Shown: positions 1 through 10,000, numbered from the stretch's first letter. The stretch: 64,000 bases of DNA from Flavobacterium sp. PMTSA4 (GCF_032098525.1 NZ_CP134890.1:1550001-1614000), one strand, 5' to 3'. Numbers and translations: made by a program. Notes: generated by a model not told the origin, from the letters alone.

Positions 1-1
1 A

Positions 2-658
2 GCTGCTAAATCCATGGGAATTGAAGTCGATGAAACCATGGGTAAAGGAAAATTGATTGATGAAATTTTTGGAGCAAAATGCGAAGGTAATTTTATACAA
101 CCAACATTCATCACCGATTATCCAAAAGAAATGTCACCATTGTGTAAATCGCATAGAGATAATCCCGATTTAACAGAACGTTTTGAATTGATGGTTTGTG
201 GAAAAGAAATTGCCAACGCATATTCAGAATTAAATGACCCAATTGACCAAAGAGAACGCTTTGAAAATCAAATGAAATTAGCCGAAAAAGGCGATGATGA
301 AGCCAATGGAATTATTGATGAAGATTTCCTTCGTGCTCTAGAATTTGGCATGCCACCAACATCTGGACTTGGTATTGGAATGGATAGATTGATGATGTTT
401 TTAACTAACAATGCATCTATACAAGAAGTGCTGTTCTTTCCGCAAATGAAACCAGAAAAAAAACAATTGGATTTGTCAGAAGACGAAAAACTTATTGTTT
501 CATTATTAAAAACAGAAAACAATCAAGCACTTTCAACTCTAAAAGAAAAATCAGCTTTAAGTGGAAAAAAATGGGACGCAGCAATGAAAGGTTTAGCAAA
601 ACATGGATTAACGAAAGTTATTGTTGATGGTGAAAACAAAAACGTTGTACTTAACTAA
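2..658 (+). CDS. lysS: Lysyl-tRNA synthetase, C-terminal part (left edge truncated)
   Basis: The frame is open from base 2, so the gene enters from the left edge; about 218 residues are visible. It charges tRNA-Lys in the cytoplasm. Class II synthetase motif 3 is clear (GLGIGMDRLMMFLTN), followed by the usual family end VLFFPQMKPE. Upstream, FELMVCGKEIANAYSELNDP is the typical LysS motif around the ATP/lysine site. After the normal class II end there are about 60 more residues (LSEDEKLIVSLLK to the stop) that look like a small helical, winged-helix-like tail absent from the E. coli enzyme. The internal ATG at 14 is not the start. A strong intrinsic terminator follows the stop. Identification is confident; the function of the tail is unknown. 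Confidence 0.95.
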   Translation, partial: AAKSMGIEVDETMGKGKLIDEIFGAKCEGNFIQPTFITDYPKEMSPLCKSHRDNPDLTERFELMVCGKEIANAYSELNDPIDQRERFENQMKLAEKGDDEANGIIDEDFLRALEFGMPPTSGLGIGMDRLMMFLTNNASIQEVLFFPQMKPEKKQLDLSEDEKLIVSLLKTENNQALSTLKEKSALSGKKWDAAMKGLAKHGLTKVIVDGENKNVVLN

Positions 659-676
659 TATTAAAATAATAATGCT

Positions 677-706
677 AAAAAGGAACTCAATTGAGTTCCT
701 TTTTTT
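677..706 (+). terminator. Intrinsic terminator of lysS
   Basis: AAGGAACTCAA and TTGAGTTCCTT form a perfect inverted repeat with almost no loop, followed by a run of T. It lies 18 bases after the lysS stop and separates it from the next rightward gene. Confidence 0.85.
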
Positions 707-778
707 ATAAAGTTTTGTTAAGCTTTAAACCTTTTTAAACTCCTCACGTCTTATCAACAAATATTAAAATTAAGAAAA

Positions 779-1222
779 ATGAAAAAACTATTTATTGCAG
801 TTTTATTAGTTGTTGGAATAACAACTTTTGCACAAGAAAAAAAACATTCAAAAGGTGAAAGACAAAAATTGAGTACTGAAGAAAAAGTAGACTTACAAGT
901 AAAAAAACTTACTGATGATTTATCCCTCAATGAAAAACAAGTTAATGAAGTGAAAGTGTTAGTAGCAAAACAAATTGAAAAAAGAGAAGCTAAAAAATCT
1001 GAAATGCAAGGTCTTAAAGAAAAAGACAAAGAAGAAAAAAAAGCTCTTTTTGAAAAAAGAAAAGCTGAAATGAAAAAAGAGCAAGAAGAAGTTTCAGTTG
1101 AAATGAAGAAAATTTTGACTGCTGAACAATTCAACAAATGGGAGAAAATTAAAGAGCAAAAAAAAGAAAATCTTAAAGAACGTATGGCTAAAAGAAAAGG
1201 CAAACGAGGAAAAATGAATTAA
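779..1222 (+). CDS. Secreted Lys/Glu-rich helical protein, Spy/CpxP-like
   Basis: 147 residues. Residues 1-19 form a signal peptide (MKKLFIAVLLVVGITTFAQ) ending in a typical Bacteroidota FAQ site, so the protein is probably periplasmic. The rest is almost entirely charged helix, with LSLNEKQVNEVKVLV near residues 50-65 and ILTAEQFNKWEKI near 112-125. That spacing of an LS-x-x-Q-x-x helix and an LTxEQ helix resembles the LTxxQ repeats of Spy/CpxP periplasmic chaperones, although similarity by eye is weak. The C-terminus is very basic (ERMAKRKGKRGKM). The next gene also encodes a small exported protein. Function is inferred only; a coiled-coil protein without chaperone activity is equally possible. 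Confidence 0.8.
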   Translation: MKKLFIAVLLVVGITTFAQEKKHSKGERQKLSTEEKVDLQVKKLTDDLSLNEKQVNEVKVLVAKQIEKREAKKSEMQGLKEKDKEEKKALFEKRKAEMKKEQEEVSVEMKKILTAEQFNKWEKIKEQKKENLKERMAKRKGKRGKMN

Positions 1223-1246
1223 TAAATCATTATTTTTAAAATAAAT

Positions 1247-1277
1247 TTTGACTTGATTTAAAAAAAAAGTAGATTTG
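1247..1277 (+). promoter_or_regulatory. Bacteroidota-type promoter (TTTG, 19 bp, TAGATTTG)
   Basis: TTTG at 1247-1250 and TAGATTTG at 1270-1277 are separated by 19 bases. This fits the known Bacteroidota primary sigma consensus of TTTG about 19-21 bp before TAnnTTTG. The start codon of the next gene is 29 bases downstream. Confidence 0.75.
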
Positions 1278-1306
1278 GATAATTAAATCAACTTAAATCA
1301 TAAAAA

Positions 1307-1657
1307 ATGAAAAAAATATTTATTGCTTTAACTTTAATTTTAGCACTATCGTTCACATCTAATGCTCAAGAAATGAAAGCATTAAAAGCAGAAACAAAAG
1401 AAATTATTAAACCTGAGAATGCTGCAAAATCTGATGCATCTGAAATATCTAAATTCCTTAGCCTAGATGACACCATGACTGATAATTTTTATAGACTTTT
1501 TTTAATGAAACATCAAACTCTCCAGAACGAATTAACTCCAGAGAGAAAAGTTGAGTTAGCTAGAGTTATCGAAGCAAAAATCAGAGCAACTTTAGGAGAT
1601 GAAATGATGGCTAAACTTGAAAAAAATAAAGAGTTGTTAAAAAAATTAGTCAACTAA
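1307..1657 (+). CDS. Small secreted protein of unknown function
   Basis: 116 residues with a signal peptide (MKKIFIALTLILALSFTSNAQ, residues 1-21). The mature part is helical and charged; a segment ISKFLSLDDTMTDNFYRLF is followed by ELTPERKVELARVIEAKI and LGDEMMAKLEKNKELLKKLV. The LSLDD and LTPERK helices are laid out like the preceding gene's LSLNE and LTAEQ helices, so the two may be diverged paralogues of one periplasmic family. It has its own well-formed promoter and ends in a bidirectional terminator. I do not recognise a named family. Confidence 0.75.
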   Translation: MKKIFIALTLILALSFTSNAQEMKALKAETKEIIKPENAAKSDASEISKFLSLDDTMTDNFYRLFLMKHQTLQNELTPERKVELARVIEAKIRATLGDEMMAKLEKNKELLKKLVN

Positions 1658-1676
1658 GTAATCAAATATTATAAAT

Positions 1677-1706
1677 AAAAAAGCCATTCAAATGAATGGC
1701 TTTTTT
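1677..1706. terminator. Bidirectional intrinsic terminator
   Basis: GCCATTCA and TGAATGGC form a perfect stem with a 2-base loop, flanked by A6 on the left and T6 on the right. It can end transcription from the rightward gene and from the convergent hemL. Confidence 0.85.
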
Positions 1707-1708
1707 AT

Positions 1709-2995
1709 TTATAATTGTTTAGAAACTTTATCAATTGCTTGTATGGTAAAGTCTAAATCTTCATAAGTTAATGCATCAGTAATAAACCAAGTTTCATAAG
1801 CCGATGGAGCAATATAGACTCCTTCTTTCAGCAAACCGTGAAAAAATTTCTTAAAGGTATCATTATCACCATTTTTTGCGGTATTAAAATCGTAAACTGG
1901 ATTTTTATCGAAATGGACTGAAATCATTGATCCTACTCTATTTATAGTAAAATCAATACTGTTTTTTGATAAAACATCTTGTATTCCTTTATGTAAATAG
2001 GCTGTTTTATTTTCTAACCTGTTAAAAACATTCTTATCATCATTTAAACTTTGTAACATCGCAAAACCAGCAGCCATTGCCAATGGATTACCAGATAAAG
2101 TTCCTGCTTGATAAACTGGTCCTAATGGCGAAAGATAATTCATGATTTCATTACGAGCTGCAAATGCACCAACGGGTAAACCACCGCCAATTACTTTCCC
2201 AAAACAAACAATATCAGCTTCAACGCTAAATAATTCTTGTGCTCCGCCTTTTGCGAGCCTAAATCCGGTCATAACTTCATCGAAAATCAGCAAAGCATTG
2301 TTAATATCGCATACTTGTCTTAAATCTTCTAAAAAGCCTTCCTTCGGAGGTATACAACCCATATTTCCCGCTACAGGTTCAATTATTATAGCTGCAATTT
2401 CATTTTTATTAGATTCGAAAAGTGATTTTACATTTTCAATATTATTATAATTTGCTAATAAAGTATCTTTTGCTGTTCCTTGAGTAACTCCAGGAGAATT
2501 TGGCGTTCCAAAAGTGCTTGCTCCACTTCCAGCTTGGATTAAAAAAGAATCTGAATGTCCATGATAACATCCAGCAAATTTTATGATTTTATCTTTTTTT
2601 GTAAACCCACGCGCAAGGCGTATTGCACTCATACAAGCCTCAGTTCCAGAACTAACAAACCTGATTTTATCTATATTCGGAACCATAGAAACCGCTAAAT
2701 CTGCAATTTTTGTTTCTAATTCGGTAGGCATTCCAAATGATGTGCCTAATTTTGTTTTTTCAATTACAGCATCAACAACAGGTTGAAAAGCATGACCTAA
2801 AATCATTGGTCCCCAAGAATTGATATAATCAATATATCTGTTTCCATCTTCATCATAAACATAAGCACCTTTGGCACTTTTGGCAAATATTGGTGTTCCA
2901 CCAACACCTTTGAAAGCTCGCACTGGAGAATTTACACCGCCAGGAATTACTTTTTCAGCTTCAGCAAATAACTGACTACTTCTTTGATATAGCAT
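1709..2995 (-). CDS. hemL: Glutamate-1-semialdehyde 2,1-aminomutase
   Basis: 428 residues, the usual family length. It converts glutamate-1-semialdehyde to 5-aminolevulinate in the C5 route of tetrapyrrole synthesis. The N-terminus (AEKVIPGGVNSPVRAFKGVGG) is diagnostic of HemL within class III aminotransferases. The PLP lysine is K267 in DIVCFGKVIGGGLPVGA, and LLIFDEVMTGFR supplies the aspartate that binds the PLP ring nitrogen. SSGTEA near residue 115 and YHGHSD near 144 are the cofactor phosphate and substrate loops. It starts 21 bases after the preceding lipoprotein gene on the same strand, so it is probably last in a three-gene operon. Confidence 0.96.
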   Translation of the reverse strand: MLYQRSSQLFAEAEKVIPGGVNSPVRAFKGVGGTPIFAKSAKGAYVYDEDGNRYIDYINSWGPMILGHAFQPVVDAVIEKTKLGTSFGMPTELETKIADLAVSMVPNIDKIRFVSSGTEACMSAIRLARGFTKKDKIIKFAGCYHGHSDSFLIQAGSGASTFGTPNSPGVTQGTAKDTLLANYNNIENVKSLFESNKNEIAAIIIEPVAGNMGCIPPKEGFLEDLRQVCDINNALLIFDEVMTGFRLAKGGAQELFSVEADIVCFGKVIGGGLPVGAFAARNEIMNYLSPLGPVYQAGTLSGNPLAMAAGFAMLQSLNDDKNVFNRLENKTAYLHKGIQDVLSKNSIDFTINRVGSMISVHFDKNPVYDFNTAKNGDNDTFKKFFHGLLKEGVYIAPSAYETWFITDALTYEDLDFTIQAIDKVSKQL

Positions 2996-3016
2996 CGAAA
3001 TTGTATTTTGGATTTT

Positions 3017-3907
3017 TTAATTAACCTGTAATGTTTGTCCTAAAGACAAGTTATTATCTGTTAACTTATTTTTCTTTTTTAAATCTTCAATTGTAATATT
3101 GAATCTTTTTGAAATTGAGTATAAGGTATCTCCTTTTACAACAGTATATTTTGATGAATCTTGAAAAGCTACTTGTGTATTATTATTTGAAACATAATTT
3201 TTCCCTAAAACTTCTGCATCAAATCTTTGCAATTCATAGCGTTCTATCAAACTAATTAATTTATCTGGATACTTTGGGTCAGTTGCATAACCTGCCGCCT
3301 TTAAACCTTTTGCCCAACTTTTATAATCATCTTTATTCAATTTGAATAAATCTGAATAACGCGGTCTACTTGTTAAAAAATAAGAATGGTCTCTAAATGA
3401 TTCACTTGGATCATTATATTTTCTAAAACATTCGTTCTCTTCATCATCGGTATACCTAATACTTGGACCATTCCATTCTTTGTGACATTTTATTCCAAAA
3501 TGATTGTTTGCTTGAGCACTTAATGGTCCAGTTCCTGCACCTGATTCTAGAATAGCTTGTCCTAAAGTTATACTTGCAGGAATTCCATTTTTCACCATAT
3601 TGTCTTTAGCAATCTCCTTATAAGATTCAATATATTCCAAAACCAATTTTGTTGTAACTTTTACACTAGTAGTTGCTTCTAAAACTACTGTAGAAGTATT
3701 ATCGTTACTTGTATTTTGCTCTTTTGAATTGTTTGTAGAATTTGCTGAATTAACTCTAGTTGCTACTGTTTTAGTTTTCGAAGTATTTGTAGCGACTGGT
3801 CTTTTTGAAACAGGATTTGACTTAGTTGTTCGAACAATAGGCTTTGATGACGAACATGAAACCAAAAAAACTGCTAAAAAAATTAATAATGCTTTATTGT
3901 ACTTCAT
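3017..3907 (-). CDS. LysM-containing glucosaminidase lipoprotein (peptidoglycan hydrolase)
   Basis: 296 residues. A lipoprotein signal ends in LVSC (lipidated Cys18), followed by a Thr/Ser/Asn-rich linker to about residue 85. Residues about 90-235 are a glucosaminidase (FlgJ/N-acetylmuramidase-like) domain, with GIPASITLGQAILESGAGTG carrying the expected catalytic Glu121, and HFGIKCHKEWNG and YATDPKYPDKL as typical family blocks. Residues about 253-296 form one LysM module (YTVVKGDTLYSISKRF to the end) that would bind peptidoglycan. It therefore probably cuts glycan strands from the periplasmic side. Its start overlaps the end of the upstream PLP-enzyme gene by 14 bases, suggesting coupled translation. 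The domain call is firm; the exact bond cleaved is inferred from the family. Confidence 0.9.
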   Translation of the reverse strand: MKYNKALLIFLAVFLVSCSSSKPIVRTTKSNPVSKRPVATNTSKTKTVATRVNSANSTNNSKEQNTSNDNTSTVVLEATTSVKVTTKLVLEYIESYKEIAKDNMVKNGIPASITLGQAILESGAGTGPLSAQANNHFGIKCHKEWNGPSIRYTDDEENECFRKYNDPSESFRDHSYFLTSRPRYSDLFKLNKDDYKSWAKGLKAAGYATDPKYPDKLISLIERYELQRFDAEVLGKNYVSNNNTQVAFQDSSKYTVVKGDTLYSISKRFNITIEDLKKKNKLTDNNLSLGQTLQVN

Positions 3908-4799
3908 AATTGATTTGGGTTAACTTTTTATTTTTTAAAATTAAATTCATTCCTTTTATTCCCTGCAATCCACCAGTATGAATTAATAGAATTTTTGAAT
4001 TTTTTGGAAAAAAATCATTCTTAATCAAATCCAAAACTCCATACACCATTTTCCCAGTATATATTGGATCCAATGGAACCTTATACTTTTCATTAAAATC
4101 ATTTATGAAGTCAACCAATTCATTATTCACTTTTGCATACCCTCCAAAATGATAATCTGAAATAATTTCCCAATTATTCCCATTTGCAAATTTACGAATA
4201 TCTTCTTGCAAAAAATCGCCTTTTAAAGCAGGAAAACCTAAAACTTTTTGACAGGGTTTTGAACAATTTATAATTCCTGAAATGGTCCCACCAGTTCCAA
4301 CTGAACAACAAATAAAATCAAAACTATCATCATCACTAGTTAAAATTTCCTCGCAACCTCTAACTGCAAATTCATTTGTTCCTCCTTCTGGGATTAAATA
4401 GAAATCTCCATATTTATTTTTTAAATCAAAATGGAAGCTATCATTTTCTTTATTGCGATAGATTTCTCTTGAAACAAACTCAAAAATCATTCCGAATTCT
4501 TGAGCCTTTTTCAAAGTTGGATTTTGATTTATTTTTGAAGCCAATTCATCTCCACGAATAACGCCTATAGTCTTGAAATTATTTTCTTTTCCAGCGGCTG
4601 CAACTGCTAAAATATGATTGGAAAAAGCTCCACCAAAAGTCAATAATGTGTCTTTGTTGTTTCTTTTAGCTTCCAGAATATTGAATTTTAGCTTTCTGAA
4701 TTTATTTCCTGAAATATAAGGATGCAGTAAGTCTTCCCTTTTTATAAAAAGAGAGATTGAAGAATCATTTAAATCAATTAGCTGATTAATACTTTTCAA
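3894..4799 (-). CDS. PLP-dependent ACC deaminase/D-cysteine desulfhydrase family enzyme
   Basis: 301 residues, tryptophan synthase beta (fold type II) superfamily. The N-terminus has FIKREDLLHPYISGNKFRKL, in which K33 of GNK is the PLP lysine position in this family. FGGAFSNHILAVAAAGKE near 75-92 is the SN-containing substrate and PLP loop, and CCSVGTGGTISG near 165-176 is the glycine-rich phosphate cup. Family members open ACC to 2-oxobutyrate or desulfurate D-cysteine; sequence by eye cannot choose, and plain bacterial members are more often D-cysteine desulfhydrases. A TACTTTTG box 14 bases upstream makes this the first gene of an operon with the LysM hydrolase and hemL. Confidence 0.88.
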   Translation of the reverse strand: MKSINQLIDLNDSSISLFIKREDLLHPYISGNKFRKLKFNILEAKRNNKDTLLTFGGAFSNHILAVAAAGKENNFKTIGVIRGDELASKINQNPTLKKAQEFGMIFEFVSREIYRNKENDSFHFDLKNKYGDFYLIPEGGTNEFAVRGCEEILTSDDDSFDFICCSVGTGGTISGIINCSKPCQKVLGFPALKGDFLQEDIRKFANGNNWEIISDYHFGGYAKVNNELVDFINDFNEKYKVPLDPIYTGKMVYGVLDLIKNDFFPKNSKILLIHTGGLQGIKGMNLILKNKKLTQINYEVQ

Positions 4800-4812
4800 A
4801 AAAATATTTTTT

Positions 4813-4820
4813 CAAAAGTA
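4813..4820 (-). promoter_or_regulatory. -7 box TACTTTTG for the 4799-1709 operon
   Basis: Read on the minus strand, TACTTTTG matches TAnnTTTG exactly and lies 14 bases before the start codon at 4799. No clear TTTG -33 partner is seen. Confidence 0.6.
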
Positions 4821-4854
4821 AAAAGAAGTTTTTAATCTGTTGATTAACTAAAAA

Positions 4855-6780
4855 TTATTTATTGGAAACAATTATTTTTTGAGTTTTAACTTGATTTTCC
4901 ATAGTGTTAATTTTCACCAAATAAACACCTTCGCTTAAACTAGCCGTTGAAAATTCATAGTTTGAATTAGCTTCCAACTTTTGTTTATCAAAAATTTGTT
5001 TCCCAGAAATGTCAAACAATTGAATATTTTTAATTTCCAATAAATTAGGGTTTGAAATAGTCAACAAACTATTTGTATTATCTTGAAAAACAAATAAAGA
5101 TTCTTTAATTGGATTATTAACATCAAGTGCATCTGTGTTCAAAAAAGTAACTTCATATCGATTAGCATGTATACCTTGTGGTAACGTTACTTCATAAAAA
5201 CCGTTTTTAATATCATGATAAACACCCGTTAAACCATCATATAAATAAACATTATCAGCATCAGTAAAGTTAATAATATCTGCTACTCCAATTTTAAATG
5301 TTGATTGTTGATTTGATTTAATCGTGAAAGGAATTCTTTTATTAATATCAAATGGAATTGTAGAAATCACAAAAGGTTTATCACTGTTAGCTAGAGAAAA
5401 ATAAACATCATTAGGCAAGTTATCATCTGGTGTAGCTGCATCCATTGCATTATCATAACCATCAGTAGTAAACGGATTAAATGCCAATATAGCTTCTCTT
5501 GTATATTGATTATTTAATATTGTGTGAATTTTTATTTGCGGAACTTCATCTTTAGAAAACTGTGTATAATCAACTCCTGCAACATTTGGAATTTCGTCCC
5601 AATTATTTGTTTCATTAGTACTTGAATTTCTTTCAAATTGAGAATTTGACGCAACACCTTCTTTTACAAAAGTTCGATATACATTTTTCATTTGAGCAGT
5701 ACCATTGGCAGTACCTTGAACCATAAAACCTTGTCCAATTGGAGAAAACATTCTTTTGTAATTAGAACCTGTACTACCACCAGTTACATTCAATGACCCA
5801 TCGATATTGAAAGTATTCCAAGTCGCTGGTGTGTAAGTCCCAGGACTATTTGCATTTACATTATTTGGAACATAGATACCATAACCACCTACATAAGATG
5901 ATAAAAAATGAGAAGTTGCAGGTTTGATGTGTTCCCAAAAATAAGCATTCCCATTAATTACATTAACTGGACCACCTGTTGTCACAGCACCAGTAGTGTA
6001 ATTTACATTATAACCACTATTTTCAAGCAAAAAATAATTCAAATTTATAGCAGAAGGATAAGGGTTTCCTGTTAAAGTACTATTAGGATATTGTGTTCCA
6101 ATTGTTGGTGCAGCGACAGAAATATTTATATTACCATCATTTGGCTTACCTCTAAAATCATAGCGCTGAGCATTTCCTGGATTATTAACTTGTATTTCAC
6201 CTGGGTTGGTTGTATCAGATCCAGTGGTACCTTTCATTGTAAATCCTTCACCTGGTTGTATTATTGAAGCAGAACCAACTGAAATCCATTGAGAATAATT
6301 ATCAGAAGCTAAAAATTTATAAATCCAGTAGGAAGCTATTGTTAAAGATTCTGTTCCAGAAAGTCCATCATAAGTTGTAGCTGAAATAATTGGATTGATA
6401 AAAGCAGTTGAATTGGCAGGTAATTTCAACATACTAATTCCAAAGCTTTCATTTCCTGAAGATGTTGATGCATTACCAATTGGTGAACACCAATAATTAT
6501 AACCATAATTATTAGACGTTCCTTCTTGAAAAACTGATAAATTACCTAAACCAACATTAGTTGAAACTCCAGTTATTCCTTGTAAAAATTGCCCTTCGTT
6601 TCTTAAATAGAAATTACTATTTGCTCCATTAAGTTCTAAATTTCCTCTTGAGTAGACTAATGATGACTTGTTAAAAACATAGCTATTGTTACTAACAAAT
6701 ATTTGTCCGTTACTTTTATTAATTCCAATCAAGAATAATACTAAAAATAAAACAATATTTATATTAAAAAATCTTTTCAT
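4855..6780 (-). CDS. Secreted T9SS type A sorting domain protein
   Basis: 641 residues. A signal peptide covers about residues 1-25 (FFNINIVLFLVLFLIG to SNGQ). The C-terminal ~75 residues (IKNIQLFDISGKQIF, LSEGVYLVKI, QKIIVSNK) are a type A T9SS sorting domain, cleaved during export to the cell surface. The middle has no enzyme motif that I recognise. It does contain NYWCSPIGNAS near residue 95, GEGFTMKG near 177 and LTGNPYPSAINLNYFL near 238; the same WSSP, GKGY and GNPYPSAI blocks occur in the large divergent gene to the right, so these proteins share a long C-terminal module. It has its own promoter-like box at 6849. Function at the surface is unknown. Confidence 0.88.
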   Translation of the reverse strand: MKRFFNINIVLFLVLFLIGINKSNGQIFVSNNSYVFNKSSLVYSRGNLELNGANSNFYLRNEGQFLQGITGVSTNVGLGNLSVFQEGTSNNYGYNYWCSPIGNASTSSGNESFGISMLKLPANSTAFINPIISATTYDGLSGTESLTIASYWIYKFLASDNYSQWISVGSASIIQPGEGFTMKGTTGSDTTNPGEIQVNNPGNAQRYDFRGKPNDGNINISVAAPTIGTQYPNSTLTGNPYPSAINLNYFLLENSGYNVNYTTGAVTTGGPVNVINGNAYFWEHIKPATSHFLSSYVGGYGIYVPNNVNANSPGTYTPATWNTFNIDGSLNVTGGSTGSNYKRMFSPIGQGFMVQGTANGTAQMKNVYRTFVKEGVASNSQFERNSSTNETNNWDEIPNVAGVDYTQFSKDEVPQIKIHTILNNQYTREAILAFNPFTTDGYDNAMDAATPDDNLPNDVYFSLANSDKPFVISTIPFDINKRIPFTIKSNQQSTFKIGVADIINFTDADNVYLYDGLTGVYHDIKNGFYEVTLPQGIHANRYEVTFLNTDALDVNNPIKESLFVFQDNTNSLLTISNPNLLEIKNIQLFDISGKQIFDKQKLEANSNYEFSTASLSEGVYLVKINTMENQVKTQKIIVSNK

Positions 6781-6848
6781 ACCAATATATATTTAAAAAA
6801 TAAGAAAGAATTTATTTACTTTATTTGTTAAAAGCTAAATTTTATTTA

Positions 6849-6856
6849 CAAATATA
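6849..6856 (-). promoter_or_regulatory. -7 box TATATTTG upstream of the 641-residue T9SS protein
   Basis: Minus-strand TATATTTG fits TAnnTTTG exactly. It would give a leader of about 60 bases before the start at 6780. Confidence 0.5.
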
Positions 6857-6963
6857 GATTTTTTTATTTTAAAAAAACCCATGTTTTATTAGTAATTTTC
6901 TAAACTATTGTTGAAAAAAAAAATGAATCTTGAAAATTTTAACATTTGATTAAAAACAAATAT

Positions 6964-6971
6964 TAGATTTG
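6964..6971 (+). promoter_or_regulatory. -7 box TAGATTTG for the giant T9SS cargo gene
   Basis: TAGATTTG fits TAnnTTTG exactly. A TTTG at 6945-6948 is 15 bases upstream, slightly closer than ideal. The TTG inside this box could be mistaken for a start codon in the same frame; the ATG at 7011 is preferred. Confidence 0.6.
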
Positions 6972-7010
6972 CAAAATATTAGCATAAATTTAACAGTTTT
7001 TAATAGTTTA

Positions 7011-10000
7011 ATGAAAATAAGAAATATCAATCAAGTTATAGAAGCTTCACACAAAAAAGTAATTTTTACAATGTGTTTATTCCTTTTTTTAAGCACTATA
7101 TGCAACTCTCAAACAATATTAATTTCAGCTGCTGGTGATGGTGGCTTTGAAACAGGAACTAATTTTGCATCTAATGGTTGGAACACAAACACAAGTCCTA
7201 CAACAACAAGAACTAATTGGGTTTGTGGCACAAATGCTACTTCAGGTTTTAGTGGAACAAGATGTGCCTATTTGTCAAACACATGGAATACAACTCAAAC
7301 ACATACCTACAACCTAACAACGGTTGCTAGAACAACTTTATATAAAGATATTACTATTGCCGATCCATCTGAAACAGATATAACTTTAAGCTTTCGTTGG
7401 ATATGTTTGGGCGATGGTTCAAATGATAAAATGACCGTATGGCTAGTTCCTACATCAACAAATTTAAATTACAATGCTGCAGCTATTATTGCTTCAGGAA
7501 GTGCGCCAACTGGTAATATTCAAATTGGAGGGAATTTTAGTAATCAAAATTCATGGACAAATTATTCTACTTCAATACCTGCCGCTTATGCTGGAACAAC
7601 CTTTAGACTTGTATTTGAGTGGGTAAATGATGCCGTTTCAGGAACTACAAATCCTCCAGCTGGCATTGATGATGTTTCATTAATTTCGAAAAAACCAATA
7701 TGTTTAGCTCCAAATCAAGCTACAAGTTTTCTCTCTGGAACTAAAACATCTACTTCTTTTCCTGCTTCATTTTCAGGAAGTGCAAATGGATATCTAGTTA
7801 TTCAATCAAATTCAAACATTCCTCCAACTCAACCTGTTGATGGTGTTTTATATTCGAGTACTAACATAAGTTCACTCGGAAGTGGGTTGACATTTATTCA
7901 AACCAGTTCATCAACATCAATACCTAGCAATCTATTAATTGAAAATACTCAATACTTTTACTACATATACGCTTACACTAACAATAGTGGATGTTCAGGT
8001 GGACCAATTTACAATGCATCTGGTCCATTGATTGGTAGTGGAATTACTTGCCCAGGCACACCAAATTCCTTATTAGCAACTGGTATAACATCAAATAGTT
8101 TTAATTTAAGTTGGTCTAACCCTAATGGCGGTTCAGCTTCAGCTCTAACGTATATTATTCAAATAACAACTGATTCTGGCTACACAACAAATATTTCGGG
8201 TTCTCCGTTTTCAGTATCAGCAAATACAATAAACATAACAAGTTTATCAGCAAGTACAACTTATTATTATAGAATATTAGCTAGTAATGGATGTAATAGT
8301 TCTTATGTTAATGGAAATATAATAACATTAGCTCCAGCTACTCCATGTTCTAATGCAACAAATTTAGCTTGTGGTACAATAAATTTAGCAGGAACAACAG
8401 TAGGGTCAACCAACTATTCAAATGGAAGTGGGTGTTTCTTAAGCGACTTTGGAAAATGGTATACCTTTATTGGAGATGGGAATTTAAACACTATAACCAC
8501 AACAGGAACTGGTGGTTTCGATCAAGAAATGGCGATTGCAAGAGGAAGCTGTGGTAGTTTAACAAACATTACTTGTCAAGATGTTGGTTTTAGTAACGGC
8601 AATGAAAGCTACAGTTTTGTTGCAACTTTAGGAACAACTTATTATGTATATGTTGCTCATTATCTTTCAGGTAGTTCAACAACTGGCACATTTACAATAT
8701 CAAGAACTTGTACAACACCTATTGCTAATGATGAATGCACTGGAGTTACTACAATAACAGCAAATTCAGGTGAGGCATGTACAACAAGTGTGTCTTCAAC
8801 CACAGTTGGCGCAACTCAGTCCCAATCAGGATGTGCGGGAACAGCAGATGATGATGTATGGTTCAAATTTGTCGCCATATCAACATCACACATTATGACT
8901 GTAATACCAGGGACCTTAAATGATGCAGTGTTACAATTTTTTAGTGGAAATTGTGGTTCTTTAACAAGTTTTGGATGTTTAGATTCAACCTCTGGCAGCT
9001 CGGCAGAAATTGCATCACTAACAGGATTAACAATTGGAAACACTTACTATATGAGGGTTTACAGTTATTCAAATGGTTCTGGACAAGGGACATTTACAGC
9101 CTGTTTAACAACACCAATCCCTCCATGTTCAAACATAACTCCAATTGCTTGTGGAACTAACTCAGTAACTATATCTCCTGGCAATGGTATATATTCGCCA
9201 GGTTCGTGCGGATGGTCAACTCCAGGAAGAGAAGTAATATTCAGCTTTACCCCAACCGTAAGTGGTAATTATACAATTTCACAATCAAATGCATATACTT
9301 ACATAGATTATTTTTATAAAATTGCAAGCGGCGGTTGTAGTGGAACAGGATGGACTTGTATATTTGATACTTCAGGGGCAGCTACAAGTGCGACCTTTAA
9401 TTTGACAGCAGGTATTCAATATTATTTTTTATTAGACCCAGAAAACACTAATGGCGGAACCGTTAACTTTAGTTTAAATTGTCCATGTAATCCTGGAACA
9501 GGAACAGGTGTAACAACACTTGGATGTCCGTATATAGTAACAGGCGGATTGGGATTAAATGGAGCAGATTCTTCTCCGATTAATTGTAATAGTGGGAATT
9601 GCGTAAATCTAGAAGCTACTTATTTGCAATTAAATCAAACAACTAATTATACAGTTTCTTCAATACCTTATTCTCCACCTTATCAATTTGGATGTTTAAC
9701 CAATCAAGTTAGTGTTAATATTGATGACAGGTGGTCATCAATTGTAAATCTTCCATTTAATTTTTGTTTTTATGGAAATAGTTATAATTCATGCGTTATC
9801 GGCTCAAATGGAATGCTTTCATTCAATACTTCTTATGCTACCACATCATCTGGATATGAGTTTAACAACAATCTACCAAGTACAGTTGGCGCATTATTTG
9901 GAAATACAATTTACGGTGTATATCATGATATTGATCCTAGTAAAGGTGGTGAAGTTGGATGGGAACTAATAACTTTAAATACTGGATGTAGAGCATTGAT

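Noticed and set aside
754..1203. A 149-codon leftward frame rich in Phe and Ser
   Set aside because: Complement of the Lys/Glu-rich secreted protein gene; AAA/GAA codons read as Phe/Ser on the other strand.
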